The position numbers were made by a program, and so were the translations under genes. The notes under the pieces are model-generated. The model saw nothing but the letters and a program-made list of their open reading frames with translations. It was not told the origin of the DNA and made no database searches. From Pseudomonas entomophila (GTDB lineage Bacteria; Pseudomonadota; Gammaproteobacteria; Pseudomonadales; Pseudomonadaceae), in contig NZ_JAAMQI010000017.1 of NCBI RefSeq assembly GCF_013523165.1, positions 1-64,000 of the forward strand: a stretch of DNA of 64,000 bases, given 5' to 3'. Shown in pieces: positions 32,106-41,364 of the stretch. Numbering within the stretch: the first letter of the stretch is position 1; the number at the start of each line of letters is the position of its first letter.

Positions 32106-34391
32106 ATGAAAAATCTCCGTGTGCTGGGCCTGGTCATCGTGCTGGCCAGCCAATCAGCCCTGGCCGCGACACCCGACCTTCACGACAAGGCAGCCTTCAT
32201 CGACCACCTGATCGCGCAGATGACGGTCGAGGAAAAGGTCGGCCAGTTGCGCCTGATCAGCATCGGCGCCGACATGCCGCGGGAAAAGATCCGCGAAGAG
32301 ATCGCCGCCGGCCGCATCGGCGGCACCTTCAACTCGATCACCCGCGACGAGAACCGCGCGATGCAGGACGCCGCCCTGCGCAGCCGTTTGAAGATCCCGA
32401 TGTTTTTCGCCTATGACGTGATCCACGGCCACCGTACCGTATTCCCGATCAGCCTCGGCCTGGCCGCCACCTGGGACCTGGACGCCGTGGCCCAGGTCGG
32501 GCGTGTGTCGGCGCTGGAGGCAGCGGCCGACAGCGTGGACATGACCTTCGCGCCCATGGTCGACATCGCCCGTGACCCGCGTTGGGGGCGCACCAGCGAA
32601 GGGTTCGGCGAGGACACCTACCTGACCGCTCAAATGGGCCGGACCTTGGTCCAGTCGTTACAAGGCAAGGGCACGGATCAGGCCGACAGTGTCATGGCCA
32701 TCGTCAAGCACTTTGCCCTGTACGGTGCCGTCGAGGGTGGGCGCGACTACAACACGGTCGATATGAGCCTGCCGAAGATGTACAACGATTACCTCCCTCC
32801 CTATCGGGCGAGCCTCGATGCCGGGGCAGGTGGCGTGATGGTGGCCTTGAACTCGATCAACGGCGTGCCGGCCACTGCCGACACCTGGCTGTTGCACGAC
32901 CTGCTGCGCCAGTCATGGGGCTTCAAGGGGGTGACCGTGAGCGACCACGGCGCCATCGAGGAACTGATTCGCCACGGGGTAGCCCGCGACGGCCGCGAAG
33001 CCGCCAGGCTGGCGCTCAAGGCCGGGGTCGACATGAGCATGAACGACTCGCTGTACGGCCAGGAACTGCCAGGGTTGCTGGCCGCCGGCGAAGTCACCCA
33101 AATCGAGCTGGACCAGGCAGTGCGCGAAGTGCTCGGCGCCAAGTACGAGATGGGCTTGTTCAAGGACCCTTACCTGCGTATCGGTCAGGCCAAGGACGAC
33201 CCGAAGGACGTCCACGCCGATGATCGCCTGCACCGTCAGGCCGCCCGCGACGTGGCGCGCCGCAGCCTGGTGCTGTTGAAAAACCGCGGGCAGACTTTGC
33301 CTTTGAAGAAAGACAGCACCGTCGCACTGGTCGGGCCTTTGGCGGATGCACCGATCGACATGATGGGCAGCTGGGCGGCGGCTGGCCGTCCCGAACAGTC
33401 GGTCACGGTGCGCCAGGGGCTGACCGAGGCCCTGCAAGGCAAGGGTCGCCTGCTCCATGCGCGCGGCGCCAACCTGACGGACGACAAGGCGGTCGTCGAC
33501 TACCTGAACTTCCTCAACTGGGATGCCAAGGAAGTCGTCGATGATCCACGGCCCGCTACGGTGATGATCGAAGAAGCGGTCGAGGCGGCCCGGCAGGCCG
33601 ATGTGGTGGTCGCGGTAGTGGGCGAATCACGCGGCATGTCGCACGAGTCGTCCAGCCGGACCAACTTGAATATCCCAGCGGTGCAACGCGAGCTGATCAA
33701 GGCCTTGAAAGCCACGGGCAAGCCCTTGGTGCTGGTGCTGATGAACGGCCGTCCGCTGTCGTTGGCGTGGGAGCGCGAGCAGGCCGACGCTCTGCTCGAA
33801 ACCTGGTTCAGCGGTACCGAAGGAGGACACGCCATCGCCGACGTGCTGTTCGGCGACTACAACCCGTCCGGCAAGCTGCCGATCACCTTCCCCCGTTCGG
33901 TCGGACAGATCCCTACCTACTACAACCACCTGAGTATTGGCCGCCCCTATAACCCGGGCAGTCCGGGCAATTACACGTCTCAGTATTTCGACGAACCCAA
34001 CGGCCCGCTCTACCCGTTCGGCTATGGCCTGAGCTACACCCGGTTCGCCCTCGGCCCGCTCACGCTGTCGACCGACCGGGTGCAGCAGGGCCAGGGCCTG
34101 AGCGCCACGGTCACCGTGCGCAACACCGGCGCCCGCGAGGGCGAGACCGTGGTGCAGCTGTACCTGCGCGACACCACGGCGTCCATGAGCCGCCCGGTCA
34201 AGGAGCTCAAGCACTTCCAGAAGGTGGCGCTCAAGGCCGGCGAGGCGCGGACGCTGACCTTCACCCTGGACGCCGACGACCTGAAGTTCTACAACGGTCA
34301 GCTGCAGCACGTGGCCGAACCCGGTCTGTTCGAGGTGCAGGTCGGGCTCGATTCGCAGGCGGTGAACGACGCGCGCTTCGAATTGTTGTGA
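32106..34391 (+). CDS. bglX: Periplasmic beta-glucosidase BglX (GH3)
   Basis: A 761-residue glycoside hydrolase family 3 enzyme that releases glucose from beta-linked oligosaccharides. The signal peptide is cleaved after SALA (residue 20). The (alpha/beta)8 domain contains KHF at 201-203 and the nucleophile Asp280 in VTVSDHGAI. The second domain has VVAVVGESRGMSHESSSR and LLETWFSGTEGGHAIADVLFG. A fibronectin-III-like domain from about 660 ends the protein. Length matches E. coli BglX (765). A hairpin follows the stop and the sensor kinase starts 58 bases downstream. Confidence 0.93.
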   Translation: MKNLRVLGLVIVLASQSALAATPDLHDKAAFIDHLIAQMTVEEKVGQLRLISIGADMPREKIREEIAAGRIGGTFNSITRDENRAMQDAALRSRLKIPMFFAYDVIHGHRTVFPISLGLAATWDLDAVAQVGRVSALEAAADSVDMTFAPMVDIARDPRWGRTSEGFGEDTYLTAQMGRTLVQSLQGKGTDQADSVMAIVKHFALYGAVEGGRDYNTVDMSLPKMYNDYLPPYRASLDAGAGGVMVALNSINGVPATADTWLLHDLLRQSWGFKGVTVSDHGAIEELIRHGVARDGREAARLALKAGVDMSMNDSLYGQELPGLLAAGEVTQIELDQAVREVLGAKYEMGLFKDPYLRIGQAKDDPKDVHADDRLHRQAARDVARRSLVLLKNRGQTLPLKKDSTVALVGPLADAPIDMMGSWAAAGRPEQSVTVRQGLTEALQGKGRLLHARGANLTDDKAVVDYLNFLNWDAKEVVDDPRPATVMIEEAVEAARQADVVVAVVGESRGMSHESSSRTNLNIPAVQRELIKALKATGKPLVLVLMNGRPLSLAWEREQADALLETWFSGTEGGHAIADVLFGDYNPSGKLPITFPRSVGQIPTYYNHLSIGRPYNPGSPGNYTSQYFDEPNGPLYPFGYGLSYTRFALGPLTLSTDRVQQGQGLSATVTVRNTGAREGETVVQLYLRDTTASMSRPVKELKHFQKVALKAGEARTLTFTLDADDLKFYNGQLQHVAEPGLFEVQVGLDSQAVNDARFELL

Positions 34392-34401
34392 CCCTGACAC
34401 G

Positions 34402-34418
34402 GCCCGGCTTCGCCGGGC
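34402..34418 (+). terminator. Hairpin after bglX
   Basis: GCCCGGC, loop TTC, GCCGGGC directly follows the bglX stop. No T-run is present, so it may only partly separate bglX from the kinase gene. Confidence 0.45.
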
Positions 34419-34449
34419 TCGTCGAACCGTTGGCCTCCGAGGACCGTCC

Positions 34450-36207
34450 ATGCCCTCCTTGCTGCGCTCGCTACGCCTGATCGTGATCATCCTGGTGGTG
34501 CTGGCCGGCGCCGTCCTGTGCGCCAGCTGGGCCCTGCAACGCGCCGAGCGTCAGGCGCTGGAAGCCGATGCGCGACGGGCCAGCGAGCAACTGCACGTGT
34601 ACGCCAACGCCCTGCATACCCTGATCGAGCGTTACCGGGCATTGCCTGCCGTGCTGGCGCTCGACCCGGAGCTGGTCCAGGCCCTGCAAGGCCCGGTGGA
34701 CACGCAGACGCAAGACCGGCTCAACCGCAAGCTCGAACGCATCAATGGCGCGGCGGCCTCCTCCACCCTGGAACTGCTCGATCGCCACGGGCTGGCGGTC
34801 GCGGCCAGCAACTGGCGCCTGCCGACCAGCTATGTCGGTTCCAACTACGGCTTTCGCCCGTATTTCCAGCAGACCCTCAGCCACGGCAGCGGGCGGTTCT
34901 ACGCGGTGGGCGTGACCAGTGGGGTGCCGGGCTACTTCCTGTCCAGCGCGGTCAACGATGAGCGCGGACGCTTTCTGGGTGCCATGGTGGTCAAGCTGGA
35001 GTTCCCCGAGCTGGAGCGCGAGTGGCGCCAGGGCAACGACATCCTGCTGGTCAGCGATGCACGCGGCATCACCTTCATTGCCAATCAGCCCGGCTGGCGC
35101 TACCGGGAGCTGCAGCCACTGACGTCCGAGGACCGCGCTGACATCGCCGCGACCCGGCAATATGACAAACAGCCCCTGACGCCGTTGCAGCACCAGGTGC
35201 GCACGCAGTTCCAGGACAACAGCCGCCTGAGCCGCGTCCAGGGGCCCACTGGCACGGCGGACTACCTCTGGGAGAGCCTGCCGCTGCCTGACGATGGGTG
35301 GACCTTGCACCTGCTGCGTGCGCCGCAGGTCGGCAAGGAAGGCGTCAATGCCGCGCTGACCGGCGCCCTGGCCTGGTTGAGCCTGGTGTTCGCCGCCTTG
35401 TTCGTGAACCAGCGCCTGCGCCTGGCGCGCTTGCGGGTGCGCAGCCGCGAGGCGCTGGAGCAGCAGGTCGAAGAACGCACCCGGCAATTGCGCCTGGCCC
35501 AGGAGGGCCTGGTGCAGTCGACCAAGCTCGCTGCGCTCGGCCAGATGTCCGCGGCGTTGGCCCACGAGATCAACCAGCCGCTGACCACCCAGCGCATGCA
35601 GCTGGAAACCGTGCGCCTGCTGCTCGACCACGGGCGCCACGCGGACGCGCGCCAGGCGCTCGAACCGCTCGAGCAGATGCTGACGCGCATGAGCGCCCTG
35701 ACCAGTCACCTGAAGACCTTCGCCCGCAACAGCCCAGGTGGCCTGCGCGAGCGTCTGGACCTGGCCGAGGTGGTCGACCAGGCCTTGCACCTGCTGACCA
35801 CGCGCCTGCGCGACGAAGGTGTCGAGCTGGCGCTGTACCTGGCACGTCCGGCCTGGGTGCGGGGCGATGCGATCCGCCTGGAGCAGGTGTTGATCAACCT
35901 GCTGCACAACGCCCTGGACGCCATGGCCGCCAAGCCCTACAAACGCCTGGAGATCCGCATCGACGTGCAGGACGGGTCGTGGTGCCTGAGCGTGCTGGAT
36001 TCTGGCGGCGGCATCGACCCGGCCCACCTGCCGAACGTCTTCGACCCGTTCTTCACCACCAAGCCGGTTGGCGAAGGCCTGGGGCTGGGCCTGGCGATCT
36101 CCTATGGCATCGTGACCGAGGCCGGCGGCCGGCTGAGCGTCGACAACGCGCCTGGCGGCGCCCGTTTCAGCCTTCTTCTGCCACGTGACCTGGAGCCTGC
36201 ATGTTGA
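34450..36207 (+). CDS. DctB-like sensor histidine kinase (MifS-type)
   Basis: A 585-residue inner-membrane kinase. Transmembrane helices at about 8-29 and 302-319 enclose a periplasmic double-Cache sensor (YVGSNYGFRPYFQQTL, FYAVGVTSGVPGYFLSSAV). A short coiled coil leads to the phospho-acceptor His372 in AALAHEINQPL, then the ATPase N box NLLHNALDA, DSGGGI and GEGLGLGLAI. The HEINQPL form is typical of DctB kinases for dicarboxylates. With the downstream sigma-54 activator and kgtP, it matches the P. aeruginosa MifS/MifR system for alpha-ketoglutarate. It overlaps the regulator gene by seven bases. Confidence 0.88.
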   Translation: MPSLLRSLRLIVIILVVLAGAVLCASWALQRAERQALEADARRASEQLHVYANALHTLIERYRALPAVLALDPELVQALQGPVDTQTQDRLNRKLERINGAAASSTLELLDRHGLAVAASNWRLPTSYVGSNYGFRPYFQQTLSHGSGRFYAVGVTSGVPGYFLSSAVNDERGRFLGAMVVKLEFPELEREWRQGNDILLVSDARGITFIANQPGWRYRELQPLTSEDRADIAATRQYDKQPLTPLQHQVRTQFQDNSRLSRVQGPTGTADYLWESLPLPDDGWTLHLLRAPQVGKEGVNAALTGALAWLSLVFAALFVNQRLRLARLRVRSREALEQQVEERTRQLRLAQEGLVQSTKLAALGQMSAALAHEINQPLTTQRMQLETVRLLLDHGRHADARQALEPLEQMLTRMSALTSHLKTFARNSPGGLRERLDLAEVVDQALHLLTTRLRDEGVELALYLARPAWVRGDAIRLEQVLINLLHNALDAMAAKPYKRLEIRIDVQDGSWCLSVLDSGGGIDPAHLPNVFDPFFTTKPVGEGLGLGLAISYGIVTEAGGRLSVDNAPGGARFSLLLPRDLEPAC

Positions 36208-37535
36208 ACTCGGTGATCGTCATCGACGATGAACACAGCATTCGCACCGCCATCGAACAGTGGCTCGAGCTGGCCGGCTTCCAGGTCCAGCTGTTCGCCC
36301 GGGCCGAACCCTGCCTGGAGGCGCTGCCCGCGCATTTTCCCGGCGTGGTGATCAGCGATGTGCGCATGCCGGGCATGGACGGCCTGCAGGTGCTCGAACG
36401 CTTGCAGGCGCTCGACGCCGATTTGCCGGTGATCCTGCTGACCGGGCATGGCGACGTGCCGATGGCGGTGGAGGCCATGCGCAATGGCGCCTACGACTTT
36501 CTGGAAAAGCCCTTCAGCCCGCAGCACCTGCTCGGCAGCCTCAGGCGCGCGCTGGACAAACGCCGACTGGTGCTGGAGAACCGCCGCCTGCACGAGCAGG
36601 CCGACCTGCGCACGCGACTGGAGAGCAGCCTGCTCGGCATGTCGCCGGGCATGCGCCAGTTGCGTCAGCAGGTGCTGGATTTGGCCGCGCTGCCCGTCAA
36701 CGTGCTGATCCGGGGCGAGACCGGCAGTGGCAAGGAGCGTGTCGCCCGTTGCCTGCACACGTTCGGCCCGCGCGCCGGCAAGCCTTTCGTCGCGCTCAAT
36801 TGCGCAGCGATCCCTGAAGCGCTGTTCGAGGCCGAGCTGTTCGGGCACGAAAGCGGCGCCTTCACCGGCGCCCAGGGCAAGCGGATCGGCAAGCTGGAGT
36901 ACGCCGACGGCGGCACGGTGTTTCTCGACGAGATCGAGAGCATGCCGCTGGCGCAGCAGGCCAAACTGCTGCGGGTGATCCAGGAGCAGACCCTGGAGCG
37001 GCTGGGCGCCAACCGCAGTATCCGGGTGGACCTGCGCATCATCGCCGCGACCAAGCCGGACTTGCTGGAGGCGGCCCGGGCGGGCCGTTTCCGCGAAGAC
37101 CTGGCGTATCGCCTGAACGTGGCCGAGTTGCGCCTCACGCCGCTGCGCGAGCGCCGCGAAGACATCCTGCTGCTGTTCGAGCACTTCACCCAGGCCGCCG
37201 CGCAGCGCCTCGGGCGTGCAGTGCCGCCGTTGTCGGACGGGCAACTGGCGCGGCTGCTGGGGCATGACTGGCCGGGCAACGTGCGCGAGCTGGCCAATGC
37301 GGCCGAGCGGCATGCCCTTGGCCTGCAAGCCCCTGAACTCGAGGCGCCGACCACCGCCAGCGCGCTGCAGGCACAGATGGAAGCGTTCGAGGCCCAGTGC
37401 CTGCGCGCGGCCTTGCGCCAGCACCGGGGCGAGATCAAGGCGGTGATGGAGCACCTGAACCTGCCGCGGCGGACACTGAACGAGAAGATGCAACGCCATG
37501 GGCTGGTCCGGGACGATTTTCTCGTGCGCGAATAG
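36201..37535 (+). CDS. DctD-like sigma-54-dependent response regulator (MifR-type)
   Basis: A 444-residue NtrC-family activator. The receiver domain has phospho-acceptor Asp53 (ISDVRMPGMDG). The AAA+ domain has Walker A GETGSGKE at 172-179, the sigma-54 contact motif GAFTGA at 219-224, and Walker B GTVFLDEI at 239-246. A Fis-type helix-turn-helix lies at about 410-435 (AVMEHLNLPRRTLNEKMQRH). It should activate RNA polymerase-sigma-54 at the -24/-12 promoter found before kgtP, 170 bases downstream. GGAG precedes the start. Confidence 0.92.
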   Translation: MLNSVIVIDDEHSIRTAIEQWLELAGFQVQLFARAEPCLEALPAHFPGVVISDVRMPGMDGLQVLERLQALDADLPVILLTGHGDVPMAVEAMRNGAYDFLEKPFSPQHLLGSLRRALDKRRLVLENRRLHEQADLRTRLESSLLGMSPGMRQLRQQVLDLAALPVNVLIRGETGSGKERVARCLHTFGPRAGKPFVALNCAAIPEALFEAELFGHESGAFTGAQGKRIGKLEYADGGTVFLDEIESMPLAQQAKLLRVIQEQTLERLGANRSIRVDLRIIAATKPDLLEAARAGRFREDLAYRLNVAELRLTPLRERREDILLLFEHFTQAAAQRLGRAVPPLSDGQLARLLGHDWPGNVRELANAAERHALGLQAPELEAPTTASALQAQMEAFEAQCLRAALRQHRGEIKAVMEHLNLPRRTLNEKMQRHGLVRDDFLVRE

Positions 37536-37545
37536 GCGGATTCTT

Positions 37546-37569
37546 GCCGATGCCTTTGGATGGATCGGC
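37546..37569. promoter_or_regulatory. Possible enhancer dyad upstream of kgtP
   Basis: GCCGAT, 12 bases, ATCGGC. It lies about 140-160 bases upstream of the -24/-12 promoter, where NtrC-type activators usually bind, but could also be a weak end-of-gene hairpin for the regulator. Confidence 0.35.
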
Positions 37570-37705
37570 GGAAAATTGCTGGCCTGATAGGCTGACAATC
37601 CCTTGTGGGAGCCGGTCTCATCAAGGCGTGACTTTGGGTGAACGGTCCGCAGGCCGATACCCGCGCAAAGGCAATGGCCCTGCATGAACGCTACGGTTGC
37701 CTACC

Positions 37706-37722
37706 TTGGCATACCTTCTGCA
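37706..37722 (+). promoter_or_regulatory. Sigma-54 (-24/-12) promoter of kgtP
   Basis: TTGGCATACCTTCTGCA has the invariant GG and GC doublets separated by exactly ten bases, as required by RpoN, and matches TGGCA and TGCA of the consensus. It lies 63 bases before the kgtP ATG and directly downstream of a sigma-54 activator gene. Confidence 0.75.
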
Positions 37723-37784
37723 ATGACCTGGGCAGTCACCGCATGGCGGTGCACCCCACAAAAACAACGAGAAGGTCATCCCCC

Positions 37785-39104
37785 ATGGAGAACACCACTT
37801 CCCTGCCGCGCAGTGAAGGCGTCTCGCCCACTGTGCACAAGACCACCGCCTCCCGACTCAAGTCGATCTTCAGCGGCTCGATCGGCAACATGGTCGAATG
37901 GTACGACTGGTACGTGTACGCCGCATTTTCGCTGTACTTCGCCAAGGCCTTCTTCCCGGCCGGCGACACCACCGCACAACTGCTCAACACCGCCGCGATC
38001 TTTGCCGTGGGCTTTTTGATGCGTCCGATCGGGGGCTGGCTGATGGGCCTGTACGCCGACCGCAAGGGGCGCAAGGCTGCGCTGATGGCGTCGGTCCTGC
38101 TGATGTGCGCCGGCTCTCTGGTAATCGCCCTGACCCCCGGGTACGAGACCATCGGCGTGGCGGCGCCGATCCTGCTGGTGGTGGCGCGCCTGCTGCAAGG
38201 CCTGTCGGTCGGCGGTGAATACGGCACCTCGGCGACCTACCTGAGTGAAATGGCCACCAAGGAGCGCCGTGGCTTCTTCTCGAGCTTCCAGTACGTGACC
38301 TTGATCTCCGGGCAGCTCATCGCCCTGGCGGTGCTGATCATCCTGCAGCAGACCCTGACCACCGAGCAGCTCTACGCCTGGGGCTGGCGTGTACCGTTCG
38401 TGATCGGCGCGCTGTGCGCAGTGGTGGCGCTGTACCTGCGCCGCGGCATGGAAGAGACCGCCTCCTTCACCAAGAAGAAGGCGTCCGACGAAAGCCTGAT
38501 GCGCACGCTGCTGCGCCACCCCAAGGAGCTGCTGACCGTGGTCGGCCTGACCATGGGCGGCACCTTGGCCTTCTACACCTACACCACCTACATGCAGAAG
38601 TACCTGGTGAACACGGTGGGCATGAGCATCAGCGACTCGACCACCATCTCGGCGGCCACGCTGTTCCTGTTCATGTGCCTGCAACCGTTGATCGGCGGGC
38701 TGTCGGACCGCATCGGGCGGCGTCCGATCCTGATCGCCTTCGGGGTGCTGGGCACACTGTTCACCGTGCCGATCCTCAGCACCCTGCACACCATCCAGAG
38801 CTGGTGGGGGGCGTTCTTCCTGATCATGGCGGCGCTGATCATCGTCAGTGGCTATACCTCGATCAACGCCGTGGTCAAGGCCGAGCTGTTCCCCACCGAG
38901 ATCCGGGCGCTGGGCGTGGGCCTGCCCTATGCACTGACCGTGTCGATCTTCGGCGGCACCGCCGAATACGTGGCGCTGTGGTTCAAGAGCATCGGCATGG
39001 AAAGCGGCTTCTACTGGTACGTGACCGGCTGCATCGCCTGCTCCCTGCTGGTCTACGCGACCATGAAGGACACCCGCACGCACTCGCGCATCAACACCGA
39101 CTGA
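37785..39104 (+). CDS. kgtP: Alpha-ketoglutarate permease, MHS-type MFS transporter
   Basis: A 439-residue symporter with twelve helices. SIGNMVEWYDWYVYAAFSLY at the start of helix 1 and GWLMGLYADRKGRKAALM in loop 2-3 are hallmarks of the metabolite:H+ symporter group including KgtP, ProP and PcaT. LLQGLSVGGEYGTSATYLSE in helix 4 also fits. Import of alpha-ketoglutarate is inferred from similarity and from the adjacent MifS/MifR-like pair. The start at 37785 has GAGAAGG upstream; a longer frame is rejected because it would cross the sigma-54 promoter. Confidence 0.85.
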   Translation: MENTTSLPRSEGVSPTVHKTTASRLKSIFSGSIGNMVEWYDWYVYAAFSLYFAKAFFPAGDTTAQLLNTAAIFAVGFLMRPIGGWLMGLYADRKGRKAALMASVLLMCAGSLVIALTPGYETIGVAAPILLVVARLLQGLSVGGEYGTSATYLSEMATKERRGFFSSFQYVTLISGQLIALAVLIILQQTLTTEQLYAWGWRVPFVIGALCAVVALYLRRGMEETASFTKKKASDESLMRTLLRHPKELLTVVGLTMGGTLAFYTYTTYMQKYLVNTVGMSISDSTTISAATLFLFMCLQPLIGGLSDRIGRRPILIAFGVLGTLFTVPILSTLHTIQSWWGAFFLIMAALIIVSGYTSINAVVKAELFPTEIRALGVGLPYALTVSIFGGTAEYVALWFKSIGMESGFYWYVTGCIACSLLVYATMKDTRTHSRINTD

Positions 39105-39124
39105 CCCTGCGCGTGGCCTGAATC

Positions 39125-39159
39125 GCACAGAGGGCACCGCGCGGTGCCCTCCCCTGTGC
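39125..39159 (+). terminator. Strong hairpin after kgtP
   Basis: GAGGGCACCG, CG, CGGTGCCCTC is a perfect ten-base-pair stem that extends with flanking GCACA and TGTGC. It begins 20 bases after the stop. The T-tract is poor (only TTT shortly after), so it is a likely but imperfect intrinsic terminator. Confidence 0.6.
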
Positions 39160-39234
39160 ATTTGCAGATCACCGAAGGCTTGGCACACTATGGGGCCCGT
39201 CCATCAAGAGGAAGGGCCACCTGGCCCAGCGTCC

Positions 39235-39840
39235 ATGTACTCCTACGAAACCGCCCAGGGCCACGGCCTGCCCCACGATCCCTTCAATGCCATCGTCGGC
39301 CCACGCCCGATCGGTTGGATCTCCTCCCACGACCGCGAAGGCCGCCTGAACCTGGCGCCGTACAGCTTCTTCAACGCCTTCAATTACGTGCCGCCGATCA
39401 TCGGCTTTTGCAGTGTCGGGCGCAAAGACAGCCTCAACAACATCGAGCAGACCGGCGAGTTCGTCTGGAACCTGGCGACTCGACCGCTGGCCGAGGCCAT
39501 GAACCAGAGCTGCGCCGCGGTGCCGGCAGAGGTCGACGAATTCGCACTGAGCGGGTTGACGGCAACGCCGTCGCGCCTGGTCGGTGTGCCGCGGGTGGGC
39601 GAAAGCCCGGTGGCGTTCGAATGCAAGGTCAGCCAGATCGTCCAGCTCAAGCGTGCCGACCAGGCCCTGGTGCCCAGCTGGCTGATCCTGGGTGAGGTGG
39701 TGGCGGTGCACATTGCCGAGCACCTGCTCAAGGACGGGATCTACGACACGGCGGCGGCGCAGCCGATCCTGCGGGGCGGTGGGCCGGCGGACTACTTCGA
39801 GCTGGGCGAGCTGTTCAAGATGAGACGCCCGGAGGCGTAA
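39235..39840 (+). CDS. Flavin reductase-like FMN-binding protein
   Basis: A 201-residue split-barrel flavin-binding protein. GPRPIGWISSHDREGRLNLA and PYSFFNAFNYVPPIIGFCSV are typical of the flavin reductase DIM6/NTAB family, and RKDSLNNIEQTGEFVWNLA follows. It probably binds FMN and uses NAD(P)H; the physiological partner is unknown. The start MYSYETAQGHG fits homologues, although the best purine-rich site (AGAGGAAGG) is rather far upstream and an ATG at 39190 is possible. Confidence 0.83.
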   Translation: MYSYETAQGHGLPHDPFNAIVGPRPIGWISSHDREGRLNLAPYSFFNAFNYVPPIIGFCSVGRKDSLNNIEQTGEFVWNLATRPLAEAMNQSCAAVPAEVDEFALSGLTATPSRLVGVPRVGESPVAFECKVSQIVQLKRADQALVPSWLILGEVVAVHIAEHLLKDGIYDTAAAQPILRGGGPADYFELGELFKMRRPEA

Positions 39841-39883
39841 GAAGGCCGTGAAGGCGCGTCGGCCGAACGAAGAGGCCCGACGA

Positions 39884-40126
39884 CTACGCGCCCTCCCCCC
39901 ACACCAGCTCGCCGTCTTCATCCACCCCTGTCAACCGCGCCAGCACCTCGGCGGCGGCTTCATCCGCTGCAGCGGCCCGTGGGAAGACCTGCGCGTCCAG
40001 CACCTTGTGAAACCGGGGGGCGCCCGGACCGTGGGCGGCCTTCACGGCAATCGCGGCATGGTAGCCGCCTTCGGTCGGCACCATCGCCGACACGGCTTCG
40101 AAGCCAGGGAACACTTTGCGGGCCAT
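39884..40126 (-). CDS. Small conserved hypothetical protein
   Basis: An 80-residue protein with no recognised domain. It starts MARKVFPGFEAVSAMV, has HAAIAVKAAHG and FHKVLDAQVFPRAAAADEAAAEVLARL, and looks like a small alpha/beta fold. Its strong AGGAGG site just before 40126 supports this start over the longer TTG frame. It lies 66 bases downstream of the oxaloacetate decarboxylase gene on the same strand, so it may be co-transcribed. Confidence 0.7.
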   Translation of the reverse strand: MARKVFPGFEAVSAMVPTEGGYHAAIAVKAAHGPGAPRFHKVLDAQVFPRAAAADEAAAEVLARLTGVDEDGELVWGEGA

Positions 40127-40192
40127 CGTGGCCTCCTGATCAGGATGGACGTGAGGGCAAGCCAATCACGTCCTGGTTGCCGGGACGCGTGG

Positions 40193-41062
40193 TCACTCTT
40201 CGACGCTCATGTATTCCTTGGCCCACCGGATGTAGTCTTCAGGCTGCGTGTAGGTGTGCGACAGCTCGGTGGCGCTCAGGCTTTCGGCCTGGGTCTGACG
40301 GCCACGCTGCTGGCGCAGGCAGTCGTAGGTGGCCTTGATCGCGGCAAAATACGCCGCGTGCCCGTCGACCACGATGCGCACGCCCAGGCTGGCCAGGCGT
40401 GCATCGTCGGTAAGCTTGGGGTTGCCGTAGGTGACCAGCATCAGTGGCACGCTCAGGTGTTCGGCGATGGCTTCGAGCTGGTCGAAATCCTTCACACCGA
40501 CCATGCAGATCCCGTCGGCACCGGCCTCCTGGTAGGCCCGCGTGCGGGCGATGACCTGCTCGAGCGGCAGCACGCCGGCATTGGTCCGGGCGATGATCGA
40601 CAAGGCCGGGTCGACCCGGGCCTCGAGCGCGGCGCGGATCTTGCCGACGCCCTCCTCGACCGAGATCAGGTCGGTCGACTTGCGGCCGAACTGGGCCGGC
40701 AGCAGGGTATCTTCCAGGGTCAGCGCGGCGACGCCGGCACGTTCCAGCTCGACCACCGTGCGCATGACGTTGAGCGCATTGCCATAACCATGGTCGGCGT
40801 CGGCCAGCACTGGCAACTGGGCGACACGGCCGATGCGCGTGGCCTGCTCGACGAACTCGCTCAAGGTGATCAGTGCGAAGTCCGGCGCGGCCAGCACCTG
40901 CAGGGAGGCTACCGAACCGCCCAGGATGCCGACTTCAAAGCCCAGGTCGGCGGCGATGCGCGCCGACATCGGATCGAAGACCGAGGCAGTGTGGTAGCAC
41001 GAGCCCGAGGCGAGCAAGGCGCGGAAATCGGTACGCAAATCGTGATGTGAAGCCTTGGGCAT
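40193..41062 (-). CDS. Oxaloacetate decarboxylase, PEP mutase/isocitrate lyase superfamily (PA4872-like)
   Basis: A 289-residue TIM-barrel enzyme. Metal-binding DADHGYG at 88-94, Glu117 in LTLEDTLLP, and His235 in [10 protein letters not shown] are present. His235 is the residue that marks P. aeruginosa PA4872, an Mg-dependent oxaloacetate decarboxylase, within this superfamily. The gating-loop cysteine KKCGH of isocitrate lyases is absent (GRKSTDLI instead). The product of the reaction would be pyruvate and CO2. The start at 41062 follows GCGGAG; a GTG two codons upstream is rejected. Confidence 0.87.
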   Translation of the reverse strand: MPKASHHDLRTDFRALLASGSCYHTASVFDPMSARIAADLGFEVGILGGSVASLQVLAAPDFALITLSEFVEQATRIGRVAQLPVLADADHGYGNALNVMRTVVELERAGVAALTLEDTLLPAQFGRKSTDLISVEEGVGKIRAALEARVDPALSIIARTNAGVLPLEQVIARTRAYQEAGADGICMVGVKDFDQLEAIAEHLSVPLMLVTYGNPKLTDDARLASLGVRIVVDGHAAYFAAIKATYDCLRQQRGRQTQAESLSATELSHTYTQPEDYIRWAKEYMSVEE

Positions 41063-41315
41063 GGTCACTCCGCAATAACAGTGAAGGTGAACGGGCTGAC
41101 GACCGACCTCTGAGCGAGGTCCACCTGGCTTTTTCTCGCCGACGCCATCGGGCAGCCATGCCGGACAGGGTGGCAGAGGAATAGAAGGTTTGGGTTACAG
41201 CGGTGAACAATCAGGCGACCTCTTGACGCACCATCGTGGTGCGAAGCCCCGTGATTCGGCCTGTGTGGCGTGATCACCTTACCACGCCAGGTGGCATACC
41301 AAAATGAAAGCACCT

Positions 41316-41351
41316 ATGCAGATCCGGCATAGGGGATGCCGGAATTACATA
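41316..41351. promoter_or_regulatory. Composite dyad upstream of the oxaloacetate decarboxylase and DHA2 exporter genes
   Basis: TCCGGCAT, AGGGG, ATGCCGGA forms an eight-base-pair dyad (41323-41343). The outer TATG and CATA extend the symmetry after four unpaired bases on each side. It lies in a 371-base divergent spacer (41063-41433) with no gene. Confidence 0.45.
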
Positions 41352-41364
41352 GTTAGCTATCAAA

